A DNA stretch of 6,355 nt from Bacteroidia bacterium (lineage in GTDB: Bacteria; Bacteroidota; Bacteroidia; Bacteroidales; Dysgonomonadaceae), in NCBI GenBank assembly GCA_030539475.1, contig JAUNRY010000127.1, positions 1 to 6,355 on the forward strand, given 5' to 3'. Position 1 is the first letter of the stretch; every line of letters starts with the position of its first letter. The position numbers and the translations under genes were made by a program. This document shows, piece after piece, positions 1 to 6,355 of the stretch. A model generated the notes under the pieces. That model did not search any database, was not told where the DNA came from, and saw only the letters and a list, made by a program, of their open reading frames with translations.

Positions 1-531
1 TTCCACCGTGGTGGAAATTTCGCCCGTCAGTTTCATTGCAATGTAATCGCCGGGCAGCATGATTTTATCGATTTTCCCATACAAGTGTGGTTCGTTTTCT
101 TTTACCCACGCCAGCTTGGAGGCGGTGAAATTACCCGGAGAGTTCAACAGGGCTGAGAGTGATTTTTCCGTTCCTATCGCTTCGAAAGCTCTTTCTCCGT
201 AAGGTACAGCCCGGCTGTCGCACCAAATGATGGACGGGCGCAGCACGTTTTTCTGCTTATCAATGGCCACCAACCCGTGCATTTGCCACGAGATTCCGAT
301 ACCTTTAATTTCGGCAACGTCGATACCCGATTTTTCAATTACCGACGCGTTTGCCAGTTTCAGGCTTTCCCACCACATCGCGGGGTCTTGTTCTGCCCAT
401 CCCGGCTGCGCCGCGTGCATCGGCATCTCGGTTTTCGGGAAAAAATCGGAAGCCGCAATTTGTCCTGTTTCAGCGTTCACCAAGCAAGCTTTTACCGATG
501 AACTTCCTATGTCGTATCCTAATAAGTACAT
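1..531 (-). CDS. xylB: Xylulokinase, FGGY family (N-terminal 177 residues; 3' end beyond the window)
   Basis: This enzyme phosphorylates D-xylulose with ATP to D-xylulose 5-phosphate in the cytoplasm, the step that feeds xylose into the pentose phosphate pathway. The frame is open from an ATG at 531 to the left edge and gives 177 residues of a protein normally near 500. Visible FGGY N-terminal landmarks are the phosphate-binding start GYDIGSSSVK (residues 5-14), GWAEQDPAMWW (44-54), GISWQMHGLV (79-88), RPSIIWCDSRA (98-108), SPGNFTASKLAWVKENEP (131-148) and IMLPGDYIAMKLTGE (157-171). The QMHG and PG-F-T-A-x-KL-W-V motifs match xylulokinases rather than glycerol or gluconate kinases. The catalytic aspartate and the second ATPase domain lie outside the window. 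The ATG follows the GH2 stop by 16 bases, in A/T-rich sequence without a Shine-Dalgarno motif, so the gene is probably transcribed with the hydrolases. Family assignment is firm; completeness of the gene cannot be judged. Confidence -1.
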   Translation of the reverse strand, partial: MYLLGYDIGSSSVKACLVNAETGQIAASDFFPKTEMPMHAAQPGWAEQDPAMWWESLKLANASVIEKSGIDVAEIKGIGISWQMHGLVAIDKQKNVLRPSIIWCDSRAVPYGERAFEAIGTEKSLSALLNSPGNFTASKLAWVKENEPHLYGKIDKIMLPGDYIAMKLTGEISTTVE

Positions 532-547
532 GTTGATATTTTATATT

Positions 548-2260
548 TTACTTTGCCGTTATCCATAATTCAGCGTTCTTTAATTTTGCGGATGTCGCTT
601 TCAACTGAATTTCTCCTTTACTATGTTCACTTTGAACCACCACCAAACATTTGCCGTAAAAAGCTTTTCGCTTGTTGTCTTTAAAACGCTCCATAGAGGT
701 TTGGCTACCGTTATCCACACCGACAATGGTTCCGTTGCCTTTAGTCTCGAAATGAATTAAATTGTCGGCATTCGGGCACAGATTCCCGTCTTTGTCTAAC
801 ACTTCAACGGTAATAAAACTCAAATCTTTACCGTTAGCTTTAATGGTTTGCCTGTCGGCAGTTAATTTTATTTGAGCGGGGTCTCCGGCTGTTTTTATTT
901 CGCGCGTCAACACTTCTTTTCCATTGTTTCGTGTTACAACCTCAATGGATCCGGGTTCGTAGGCAAGCCTCCAAGACACATGAAATGCATTTGTTTTGGA
1001 GCGAACCCCTTGTGAAACCCCGTTTAAAAAAAGTTCTGCCTCATCGGCGTTGTTGTAATATGCCCACACATCCACCGTATCGCCTTTCGTCCAGTTCCAA
1101 TGCGGAAACACGTGCAGCATATCTTTATCCGTCCATTCCGATTGATACATGTAATACACGTCTTTGGGGAAACCGGCCAAATCGATGATACCGAAGTAGG
1201 AGCTGCGCGCGGGAAACCAATAAGGGGTGGGTTCGCCAATGTAATCGAATCCCGTCCAAACATACAAGCCACTCACGAAGTCGTTTTCCTTCACTTTCTT
1301 CCATGTTTCTTCGTGAGTTGAGCCCCAGGGCACATGACAGTTGTCGTATGAGGAACAAGAATAAGATGGGTCAGAAAACGCGATATCCCAACGGGTAGGC
1401 CAGATAAACATCGAGTCGCTCGGCATTCGGTAATACCCGCGGGTCATTAGGGCAGACGTTGTTTCGGCGGCGATGAAAGGTTGGCCAGGAAAGTTTGTTT
1501 TTACATCGTCGAAATCGGATAAGTGATAATTGAAGCCGATAAGGTTGAGCGCGCCCGAGCGAAAAAGATGATTAAACGGGCGGGGTTCGTTATTTCCGGC
1601 CGTAACCGGACGGGTAGAATCCAGCGCCTTTACCATGTCTGCCAGTTTTTTGGTAAGCAGTGAATTAACGCTCATTTCCTCATCGCTTGCAAGCGATGAA
1701 GAATCGCGTTTCAAGTTTAACAGCAGATTGGCGTGCAGAATATCCAACGTATCGGCATCGGCGTGCGTCCATTGCTCCAGTACTTCGTTACCGATGCTCC
1801 ACATGAAAACCGACGGATGATTCCGGTCGCGAAGAATATGGCTGGTCAAATCGCGTTCGTGCCATTCGTTGAAGTAGCGCGAATAATCGTACGTGGTTTT
1901 TCTCTTGCGCCACATATCGAAAGTTTCGTTCTGCACGATGAAACCCATGCTATCACATAATTGCAGCAATTCCGGCGCCGGAGGATTATGCGCTGTGCGG
2001 ATTCCGTTCACTCCCATCTCTTTCAAAATTTGAAGCTGCCGCTCAATGGCTATTTTGTTCACGGCGGCTCCCAGGCAACCTAAATCGTGATGCATGCACA
2101 CGCCTTTTATTTTAGTCTGCACCCCGTTGAGTAATAACCCTTTATCGGCATCAAAACTAAAACTTCTTACGCCCAGCGGAGTTGAGTATTCGTCGGTTTG
2201 GGTTTTGCCGTCGAAATGGCAGTAACAACTTTGTAGAGATACGGATTTTCGATTGTCCAC
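548..2260 (-). CDS. GH2 beta-galactosidase, C-terminal catalytic fragment
   Basis: This 3' piece carries the catalytic part of the split GH2 gene. The open frame can be read from a GTG at 2260, but its first 15 residues are out-of-frame translation of the Ig-like domain. Family-like sequence starts only at FDGKTQTDEYSTPLGVRSF, from base 2215. Numbered from that GTG, the barrel shows GVCMHHDLG (53-61), GVNGIRTAHNPP (83-94), DRNHPSVFMWSIGNE with acid/base Glu159 (codon 1784-1786), SGALNLIGFNYH (235-246), and PFIAAETTSAL with nucleophile Glu266 (codon 1463-1465). GLYVWTGFDYIGEPTPY (331-347) and the SSYFGIIDLAGFPKD segment (353-367) are also typical of the Bacteroidetes GH2 group. A DUF4982-like domain (HVFPHWNWTKGD to ELFLNG) and a C-terminal Ig-like domain follow. 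Without the N-terminal half it has no export signal, so independent function is unlikely. Residues 186-195 are encoded by a strong palindrome. Confidence -1.
   Translation of the reverse strand: MDNRKSVSLQSCYCHFDGKTQTDEYSTPLGVRSFSFDADKGLLLNGVQTKIKGVCMHHDLGCLGAAVNKIAIERQLQILKEMGVNGIRTAHNPPAPELLQLCDSMGFIVQNETFDMWRKRKTTYDYSRYFNEWHERDLTSHILRDRNHPSVFMWSIGNEVLEQWTHADADTLDILHANLLLNLKRDSSSLASDEEMSVNSLLTKKLADMVKALDSTRPVTAGNNEPRPFNHLFRSGALNLIGFNYHLSDFDDVKTNFPGQPFIAAETTSALMTRGYYRMPSDSMFIWPTRWDIAFSDPSYSCSSYDNCHVPWGSTHEETWKKVKENDFVSGLYVWTGFDYIGEPTPYWFPARSSYFGIIDLAGFPKDVYYMYQSEWTDKDMLHVFPHWNWTKGDTVDVWAYYNNADEAELFLNGVSQGVRSKTNAFHVSWRLAYEPGSIEVVTRNNGKEVLTREIKTAGDPAQIKLTADRQTIKANGKDLSFITVEVLDKDGNLCPNADNLIHFETKGNGTIVGVDNGSQTSMERFKDNKRKAFYGKCLVVVQSEHSKGEIQLKATSAKLKNAELWITAK
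1676..1703. repeat. Strong palindrome inside the GH2 coding region
   Basis: Bases 1680-1699 form a perfect 20-bp palindrome (half-arm TCATCGCTTG). After one mismatch pair (1679/1700) the symmetry continues for three more pairs, to 1676 and 1703. The element is in frame and encodes DSSSLASDEE in the GH2 barrel, between the acid/base and nucleophile motifs and just before the family-typical EMSVNSLLTKKLA. Only one copy is present in this window, so whether it belongs to a dispersed palindromic repeat family is unknown. Confidence -1.
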
Positions 2261-3045
2261 AAAACGGGCTTGGACAAATCGATGCTTTGTTGCGCTTCAC
2301 CCGATGAACCGGACGCGATGCGTAAATGAGACGACACCGTGGCAACCTTTTTACCGGAACGATCGAGAATACTGTTTACGATTTTTACGTTCTTATTTTC
2401 CGGCGTTTCGTTTTTTACGGTGGTTTTCACATGAACTTTCGCGTTGTTCGCATTGATGTCGGGCGTGGTAACGTATGTTCCCCACAAGTCTACATAAAGC
2501 GGAGCAACGGTTGTGAGCCAAACGTTGCGATAAATACCGCATCCGGAATACCAACGGGAATTAGGTTGTTCGCTATTGTCCACGCGCACCGCGATAACAT
2601 TTTCGGCATCGAAATTGATAAACGGCGTTATATCGTAACGGAACGAAATGTAACCGTAAGGACGAAACCCCAAGTGTATTCCGTTTATCCACACATCCGA
2701 GTTCATATAGACGCCATCGAAATCAATAAAAAATTTTTCACCTTTCCTGTTTTTATCCGGTTGGAAAGTTTTCCGGTACCATCCTGTTCCGCCCGCAAGC
2801 GCACCACCTCCGGCTCCCGAGGGGTTACCGGCATCAAAATCTCCTTCTATTGCCCAATCGTGCGGCAGCGATAAATTTCGCCAAGCAGAATCATCATAGT
2901 TTATTGCTTGAGCGCCTTCGATATCGCCTAAATGAAAAGTCCATCCATCGTTAAAATCACTTATTTCGCGTGGCGGCTGCGATTTACAGGCGCCCAAACT
3001 CAACATTATTAAAATGAGTATAAAAAATATAAGTGCCCCTTTCAT
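2167..3045 (-). CDS. GH2 beta-galactosidase, N-terminal fragment (signal peptide, sugar-binding and Ig-like domains)
   Basis: This is the 5' piece of the split GH2 gene, 292 residues as read. It opens with a lipoprotein signal: Lys2, a hydrophobic stretch at 4-17, and the lipobox LGAC with Cys20 as the lipidated residue. The residues after it, KSQPPRE, lack the run of acidic residues typical of Bacteroidetes surface-export signals, so a periplasm-facing lipoprotein is inferred. Typical GH2 jelly-roll sequences follow: LPHDWAIEGDF (60-70), GGTGWYRKTF (85-94), FDGVYMNSDVWING (109-122), YGYISFRYDITP (130-141) and WYSGCGIYRNVWL (165-177). The Ig-like domain ends at ENPYLYKVVTAI (266-277). Residues 278-292 are out-of-frame sequence leading to a chance stop at 2167-2169. 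On its own the fragment has no catalytic residues and cannot be an active hydrolase. Its ATG follows the GH31 stop by 30 bases, with no Shine-Dalgarno motif. Confidence -1.
   Translation of the reverse strand: MKGALIFFILILIMLSLGACKSQPPREISDFNDGWTFHLGDIEGAQAINYDDSAWRNLSLPHDWAIEGDFDAGNPSGAGGGALAGGTGWYRKTFQPDKNRKGEKFFIDFDGVYMNSDVWINGIHLGFRPYGYISFRYDITPFINFDAENVIAVRVDNSEQPNSRWYSGCGIYRNVWLTTVAPLYVDLWGTYVTTPDINANNAKVHVKTTVKNETPENKNVKIVNSILDRSGKKVATVSSHLRIASGSSGEAQQSIDLSKPVLWTIENPYLYKVVTAISTAKPKPTNTQLRWA
2213..2217 (-). other. Frameshift site in the GH2 gene (one T missing from a T run)
   Basis: On the minus strand the junction reads GCC ATT TCG ACG GCA in the upstream frame, giving A-I-S-T-A. The downstream frame reads TTC GAC GGC, giving F-D-G. 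Adding a single T to the TTT run (bases 2214-2216) would give GCC ATT TTC GAC GGC, A-I-F-D-G, and joins the two frames seamlessly into the usual end of the GH2 Ig-like domain followed by the start of the barrel. This points to a one-base deletion in a run of four T. It cannot be decided from the sequence whether the deletion is in the genome or in the assembly. Confidence -1.
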
Positions 3046-3075
3046 CTGTGTGTTTTTATTATTCGCAACACCTGT

Positions 3076-5940
3076 CTATAATTTTACTTCCTGTTTATCG
3101 CCCGAATAAGGAACTGAAATACCTGCCACATCGGGATTAAATTCCTTTGCAGAATCGTTATTCACGTACACAATACTAAATGTACGGCTTTGCAACATCC
3201 CGTTAAAAGAGCCGTTTCGTTCTCCAATTGTCAATGTTCGATTGGTATCGTTGTAGGTGAAATCTATGGTTGCAAACGCTCCCTTTTCGTAATTGTAATT
3301 CACGCCTTCATCTTCATACAAAGTGAACGAACCGTTTTTGCCTCCATACACATACAGTGTGATATTTTCGGGTTGCTTTTCGTCTGTATATTGTATTTCG
3401 GGGCCGAACGGAATAATTGCTCCTTCGGGCGCGTAGAGAGGCATTCTGGAGTATGGTGCATCGACTTGCATCCGTTGCCCGCCGGCAATGAATTTTCCGG
3501 TGTAGAAGTCGTACCAACCGGATGTTTTCGGAAAATAGACTTCGCGATTCGTAGCCTTGTACTCATATACCGGACAAACCATCAGTGAATTTCCGAACAT
3601 GTATTGGTCACCTATGTTGTTCACGTTAGTGTCCGCGCCATAATTCATTACCAGTGCGCGCATCATGGTATAATCGCTGAGATACGTCATTCCGGCCATG
3701 GAATAAATATACGGCATCAATCTATACCTTAATTTATTGTAATACAAGATGGTTTGATAAGCCGGGTGGTTTTCGGGCGCGATATTGAACGGTTCCCGGA
3801 ACGGAAATTGGCCGTGCGCGCGATACAAAGGCACAAACGTTCCGAACTGATACCAGCGGGCGTTTAACTCGCGCCATTCTTTTAGGTCTTCGTTTTCGAC
3901 ACCTGTCCGGTCGAAAATCCGCTGGGCATCCTCGTATCTTCTTTCCACGCAGAAACCGCCGATATCCATTGTCCAATAAGGAATTCCGCTCATTGCAAAG
4001 TTTAATCCGGCCGAAATTTGCGCTTTCATGTCTTCCCAGCGTGTGCCGATGTCGCCGCTCCACACGGCGGTGGAGTAGCGTTGAATGCCGGCAAATCCGG
4101 AGCGGGTTAGCAAAAATACGCGTTTGTCAGGGTCAACGCCGCGCTGCCCTTGATAAATGGCTTTGGCGTTTTCGAGCGAATAGGCATTGAAATACTTGGT
4201 GGAAGGGCCAAGCGCGGTGGGGCCGCAGAGCGCCTTGCGGTAATCCATATCGGTGTTGTCTTGCACGTTGGGTTCCGAGGCGTCCATCCACCACGCATCG
4301 AAACCGTGAGGATAGAGTTTGTTTTCCATTTGCTGCCAGAAGAGTTTTTGTGCGCCTTCGGCGTACGCATCGTAAAACGAGCCGATGTATCCGGGATAAA
4401 TCCAGTCGCGTATGCTGTCTTTCACGGCTTGTTGATACATCCATCCGTTGCGGTCGAACTCCTTGTAATGCTCGGTAGTGATGTAGAATTTAGGCCATAC
4501 TGAAATCATTATTTTGGCATTCATCGCGTGTACAGAATCTACCATACCGCTTGGGTCGGGAAAACGTTCGGGGTCGAAATCGTGGCTTCCCCACGCGTCC
4601 ACCGGCCAGTACGACCAATCCTGTACGATGTTGTCGATACCGATTTGACGCTTGCGGAACTCCTGCATGTTTTCCAACAGTTGATGTTGCGTTTGGTAGC
4701 GCTCGCGGCTTTGCCAGAATCCCATGGCCCATTTGGGCATTACCTGCGATTTACCCGTAAGCGTGCGGTATCCGCCGATAACCTGATCCAAATTGGAACC
4801 GGCCACGAAATAATAATCAATTTCATTACCCATCTCGCTCCAAAGCGACAACTTGTTTTGTTCTTCGGCCGGAACAGGGCTTAACGCCTTCAAGGCAATG
4901 TAGGAAGTTCCTCCGTCGGGTTCCCACTCCACGCGCAGCGGAGTTCTCTGGCCCGCTTTCAGGTCGATAGTGAATTTATAATAATTGGGGTTCCAGGCTG
5001 TGCGCCATCGTTCCTGTACGGTGAGCCGGTTGTTGAAGTAAACTTTCACGTATCCGGCGTAATGCAGGTAGAAATTATACATGCCGCTTTGGGGAGATTC
5101 AATTTCTCCTTCCCATACCACAGTTGAGTTGTTTAAATCGAAGTTTTGGGGAAAGTTTTTTACGAGAGACAAAAACTCGTAATTCAAGGTAGGTTCGGTT
5201 CGCACAATCGTTTCCGAGGGATTGTCTTTTCGGGTGTAAGTGGCCGTTAATCCGCCCTCTTTTCCTTCCACGTCGTAGAGTTTAAACTGGTCGAGTTGTC
5301 CGTAATCTCGGTTATCGCCGAATTTGCTCAGCGAATAGTTATCCCACAATATACCGTAATTTTTGTTCGATACCACAAAAGGCACCGAAACCTTGGTGTT
5401 GTACTGATAAAGCCACTCGTTTTTGCCTTTGTAATTAAAATCATCGGCCTGATGTTGCCCGAGGCCGTAAAAGGCTTCGTCGTCGGGCGATTCGAATACC
5501 TGACGGAAAGTATATCCGCGGGTACCTTCTACTTCGATGGGCGTGAAAGATTTTCCACCACCTGTATTTTCAACGAGAATCGGGTGGCCGTTTTTGTCGA
5601 AAAAGCCTAATTCGCCGGTTTGTTTGTTCACTTGAACATTGAGAGAATCGGTGGACAACACAATAAATGTTCCCTCGTCCGAAACATTAAATTTATCGGA
5701 AAACGAGAGCTCGGGAGCAATCATCAAACTCTTTTCGGAAGAGAAGTTTTTATCGGCTGTGGCTGTTACGCGTATAATTTTATCGTTGACTACTCTGAGT
5801 TTTATTTTATGCGCAGGTGTATTATTATTCTGTTTAATATTGATAACGATTCCTTTCCCGATTCTCTGAAATGCGGGCGGAGAACAGCCTATTAAAACGG
5901 CAAACGATAGAATAAATATAGAAAGAAGAATACGTTTCAT
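3076..5940 (-). CDS. GH31 alpha-xylosidase lipoprotein with PA14 domain
   Basis: A retaining alpha-glycosidase predicted to release alpha-1,6-linked xylose from the non-reducing end of xyloglucan oligosaccharides. The 954-residue protein is complete. A lipoprotein signal (hydrophobic residues 4-17, lipobox LIGC, Cys19) is followed by SPPAFQR with no acidic export signal, suggesting a periplasm-facing lipoprotein. Next come the GH31 N-terminal beta-sandwich (about 28-240, with FYGLGQH at 157-163), a PA14 domain inserted at about 240-355, the catalytic barrel (about 395-740), C-terminal beta-sandwiches and a DUF5110-like region (about 858-920). The nucleophile is Asp553 in WWMDASEPN (codon 4282-4284) and the acid/base is Asp630 in AVWSGDI (codon 4051-4053). 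SRERYQTQHQ (411-420) and IVQDWSYWPVDAWGSHDFD (438-456) help build the active site. The order GH31-PA14-GH31 and the motifs match the characterised alpha-xylosidases BoGH31A of Bacteroides ovatus and CjXyl31A of Cellvibrio. The ATG at 5940 is chosen because it directly precedes the signal peptide; it lies 9 bases after the regulator stop. Alpha-glucosidase activity is a less likely alternative. Confidence -1.
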   Translation of the reverse strand: MKRILLSIFILSFAVLIGCSPPAFQRIGKGIVINIKQNNNTPAHKIKLRVVNDKIIRVTATADKNFSSEKSLMIAPELSFSDKFNVSDEGTFIVLSTDSLNVQVNKQTGELGFFDKNGHPILVENTGGGKSFTPIEVEGTRGYTFRQVFESPDDEAFYGLGQHQADDFNYKGKNEWLYQYNTKVSVPFVVSNKNYGILWDNYSLSKFGDNRDYGQLDQFKLYDVEGKEGGLTATYTRKDNPSETIVRTEPTLNYEFLSLVKNFPQNFDLNNSTVVWEGEIESPQSGMYNFYLHYAGYVKVYFNNRLTVQERWRTAWNPNYYKFTIDLKAGQRTPLRVEWEPDGGTSYIALKALSPVPAEEQNKLSLWSEMGNEIDYYFVAGSNLDQVIGGYRTLTGKSQVMPKWAMGFWQSRERYQTQHQLLENMQEFRKRQIGIDNIVQDWSYWPVDAWGSHDFDPERFPDPSGMVDSVHAMNAKIMISVWPKFYITTEHYKEFDRNGWMYQQAVKDSIRDWIYPGYIGSFYDAYAEGAQKLFWQQMENKLYPHGFDAWWMDASEPNVQDNTDMDYRKALCGPTALGPSTKYFNAYSLENAKAIYQGQRGVDPDKRVFLLTRSGFAGIQRYSTAVWSGDIGTRWEDMKAQISAGLNFAMSGIPYWTMDIGGFCVERRYEDAQRIFDRTGVENEDLKEWRELNARWYQFGTFVPLYRAHGQFPFREPFNIAPENHPAYQTILYYNKLRYRLMPYIYSMAGMTYLSDYTMMRALVMNYGADTNVNNIGDQYMFGNSLMVCPVYEYKATNREVYFPKTSGWYDFYTGKFIAGGQRMQVDAPYSRMPLYAPEGAIIPFGPEIQYTDEKQPENITLYVYGGKNGSFTLYEDEGVNYNYEKGAFATIDFTYNDTNRTLTIGERNGSFNGMLQSRTFSIVYVNNDSAKEFNPDVAGISVPYSGDKQEVKL

Positions 5941-5949
5941 TTTTCGATT

Positions 5950-6355
5950 TTAAATATTACGTTTATTTTTCTTGTATGCTCTTTTGTCGAATCTGTATAG
6001 CCTCGGAGCACGGTAAGGAACATCTTTTTGCACTTCGTCCAACGCCTCCAAGCCATCTATTTGCATCATTTTTTTCTTGAAATTTCTCACATCGGACGTG
6101 ATGCCGAGTATGGCGTCATATAGGTTTCTTAGTTGTGTCATTGTGAATTTCTGAGGCAGAAGTTCAAACAACATCAGCGGATCCAACTGCACCTGCCGGC
6201 GGATGTGGCGCAACGCCGCGTCAGCAATTTCGTTATGATCGAAAGCCAGCTGAAAAGTTTTCAGGGAATTTACGTCATACCAGTTTGCTGTTGTATTTTC
6301 GGATTCGAAAATTATTTTCCGACTTATTTTTATCAGCGCCACATAACCCACGGTA
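5950..6355 (-). CDS. Nudix-related transcriptional regulator (NrtR/AraR/XylR-like), C-terminal part; 5' end beyond the window
   Basis: The frame is open to the right edge, so the true start is outside. The first apparent start, a GTG at 6351, reads as an internal Val in TVGYVALIKI. About 135 residues are visible. They begin with a late strand of the Nudix fold (GYVALIKI), continue with WYDVNSLKTFQLAFDHNEIADAAL, typical of the end of Nudix domains in this regulator family, then pass into a winged helix: LFELLPQKFTMTQLRNLYDAILG, then DVRNFKKKMM and RAPRLYRFDKRAYKK near the C-terminus. The tail is strongly basic (KKNKRNI). Proteins of this type bind DNA and use a non-catalytic Nudix domain to sense a ligand. 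Bacteroides members control arabinose (AraR) and xylose genes. With GH31, GH2 and xylB downstream, a xylose-sensing role is the best inference. The Nudix box itself is not visible, so catalytic competence cannot be judged. Its stop lies 9 bases before the GH31 start, so co-transcription and self-regulation are likely. Confidence -1.
   Translation of the reverse strand, partial: TVGYVALIKISRKIIFESENTTANWYDVNSLKTFQLAFDHNEIADAALRHIRRQVQLDPLMLFELLPQKFTMTQLRNLYDAILGITSDVRNFKKKMMQIDGLEALDEVQKDVPYRAPRLYRFDKRAYKKNKRNI

Larger units (their letters stand above)
548..3045 (-). pseudogene. GH2 beta-galactosidase lipoprotein gene, interrupted by a single frameshift
   Basis: Two overlapping frames together make one complete GH2 enzyme. 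Reading from the ATG at 3045 and changing frame at about 2215 gives an intact protein of about 832 residues, a normal length for Bacteroidetes GH2 beta-galactosidases with C-terminal extensions. Restored domains are: lipoprotein signal (1-20), sugar-binding jelly roll (about 25-180), Ig-like GH2 domain (about 185-295), TIM barrel (about 297-640), a DUF4982-like domain (about 645-715) and a C-terminal Ig-like domain (about 722-832). Acid/base Glu421 (in SIGNE) and nucleophile Glu528 (in AAETTSA) are both present. Apart from the one break, the gene has no internal stop or visible decay, so the lesion is either very recent or a sequencing error. The likely role is removal of terminal beta-galactose from oligosaccharide side chains, probably of xyloglucan given the GH31 neighbour. 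Beta-galactosidase is the best guess; another beta-glycoside specificity in GH2 is possible. Confidence -1.

Noticed and set aside
1..16. Inverted repeat TTCCACC-GT-GGTGGAA at the left edge, considered as a terminator or operator
   Set aside because: It lies within the xylB coding sequence (STTVE), has a 2-base loop and no T run after it on either strand, so chance is more likely.
227..568. Plus-strand open frames, for example at 227-568, 2326-2874, 4150-4503 and 5296-5610
   Set aside because: They lie antisense to well-recognised genes, show no family motifs and have composition typical of reverse-strand shadows.
2205..2225. Programmed ribosomal frameshift joining the two GH2 frames
   Set aside because: The required shift is -1 at ATT TCG, but the local sequence is not an X-XXY-YYZ slippery heptamer and I saw no clear downstream hairpin. 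GH2 enzymes are not known to need recoding. A one-base deletion in a T run is simpler.
2167..2260. Two separate overlapping GH2 genes with the second starting at GTG 2260
   Set aside because: The first 15 residues after the GTG and the last 15 before the upstream stop do not look like GH2 sequence, and the family match switches frame exactly at the T run. This is one gene with a frameshift.
3046..3075. Promoter or Shine-Dalgarno sequence in the GH31-GH2 gap
   Set aside because: The 30 bases are A-rich before the ATG but contain no Bacteroidetes -7 (TAnnTTTG) element and no purine-rich Shine-Dalgarno motif. Weak reliance on Shine-Dalgarno is normal in this phylum.
6349..6351. GTG at 6351 as the true start of the regulator
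   Set aside because: The frame stays open to the window edge (Thr codon at 6352-6354), and starting at 6351 would remove most of the Nudix domain. The residue fits an internal Val of the TVGY strand.

Overview
The window comes from a Bacteroidetes bacterium, most likely of the order Bacteroidales. The evidence is a xylulokinase N-terminus that closely resembles those of Bacteroides, two glycoside hydrolases with Bacteroidetes-type lipoprotein signals, a Nudix/winged-helix sugar regulator of the Bacteroidetes type, and start codons preceded by A/T-rich sequence with no Shine-Dalgarno motif. Genus cannot be decided from the sequence.

All genes lie on the minus strand, so the operon reads right to left. 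In transcription order: (1) 6355-5950, the C-terminal part of a Nudix-related transcriptional regulator, cut by the right edge; (2) 5940-3076, a complete 954-residue GH31 alpha-xylosidase lipoprotein with a PA14 domain; (3) 3045-548, a GH2 beta-galactosidase lipoprotein split by an apparent one-base deletion at about 2214-2216; (4) 531-1, the N-terminal 177 residues of xylulokinase (xylB), cut by the left edge. The gaps are 9, 30 and 16 bases, so the four genes look like one transcription unit. Its promoter must lie beyond the right edge and any terminator beyond the left edge. There is no gene-free stretch over 300 bases, and no RNA gene, mobile element or CRISPR array was found.

The genes fit one pathway. 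The GH2 enzyme would remove beta-galactose from the side chains of xyloglucan oligosaccharides. The PA14-GH31 enzyme would then release the exposed alpha-linked xylose in the periplasm. After import and isomerisation by genes not seen here, XylB would phosphorylate xylulose in the cytoplasm, and the Nudix-type regulator would sense a pentose and control the set. GH31 and GH2 neighbours are also found in the characterised xyloglucan locus of Bacteroides ovatus. Regulator plus xylB is the core of the Bacteroides xylose operon. Here the two modules appear merged.

The points most worth checking are the frameshift in the GH2 gene (real mutation or homopolymer error), the placement of the two hydrolases between the regulator and xylB, and a perfect 20-bp palindrome inside the GH2 coding region. 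I see no wholly unknown system in this window.
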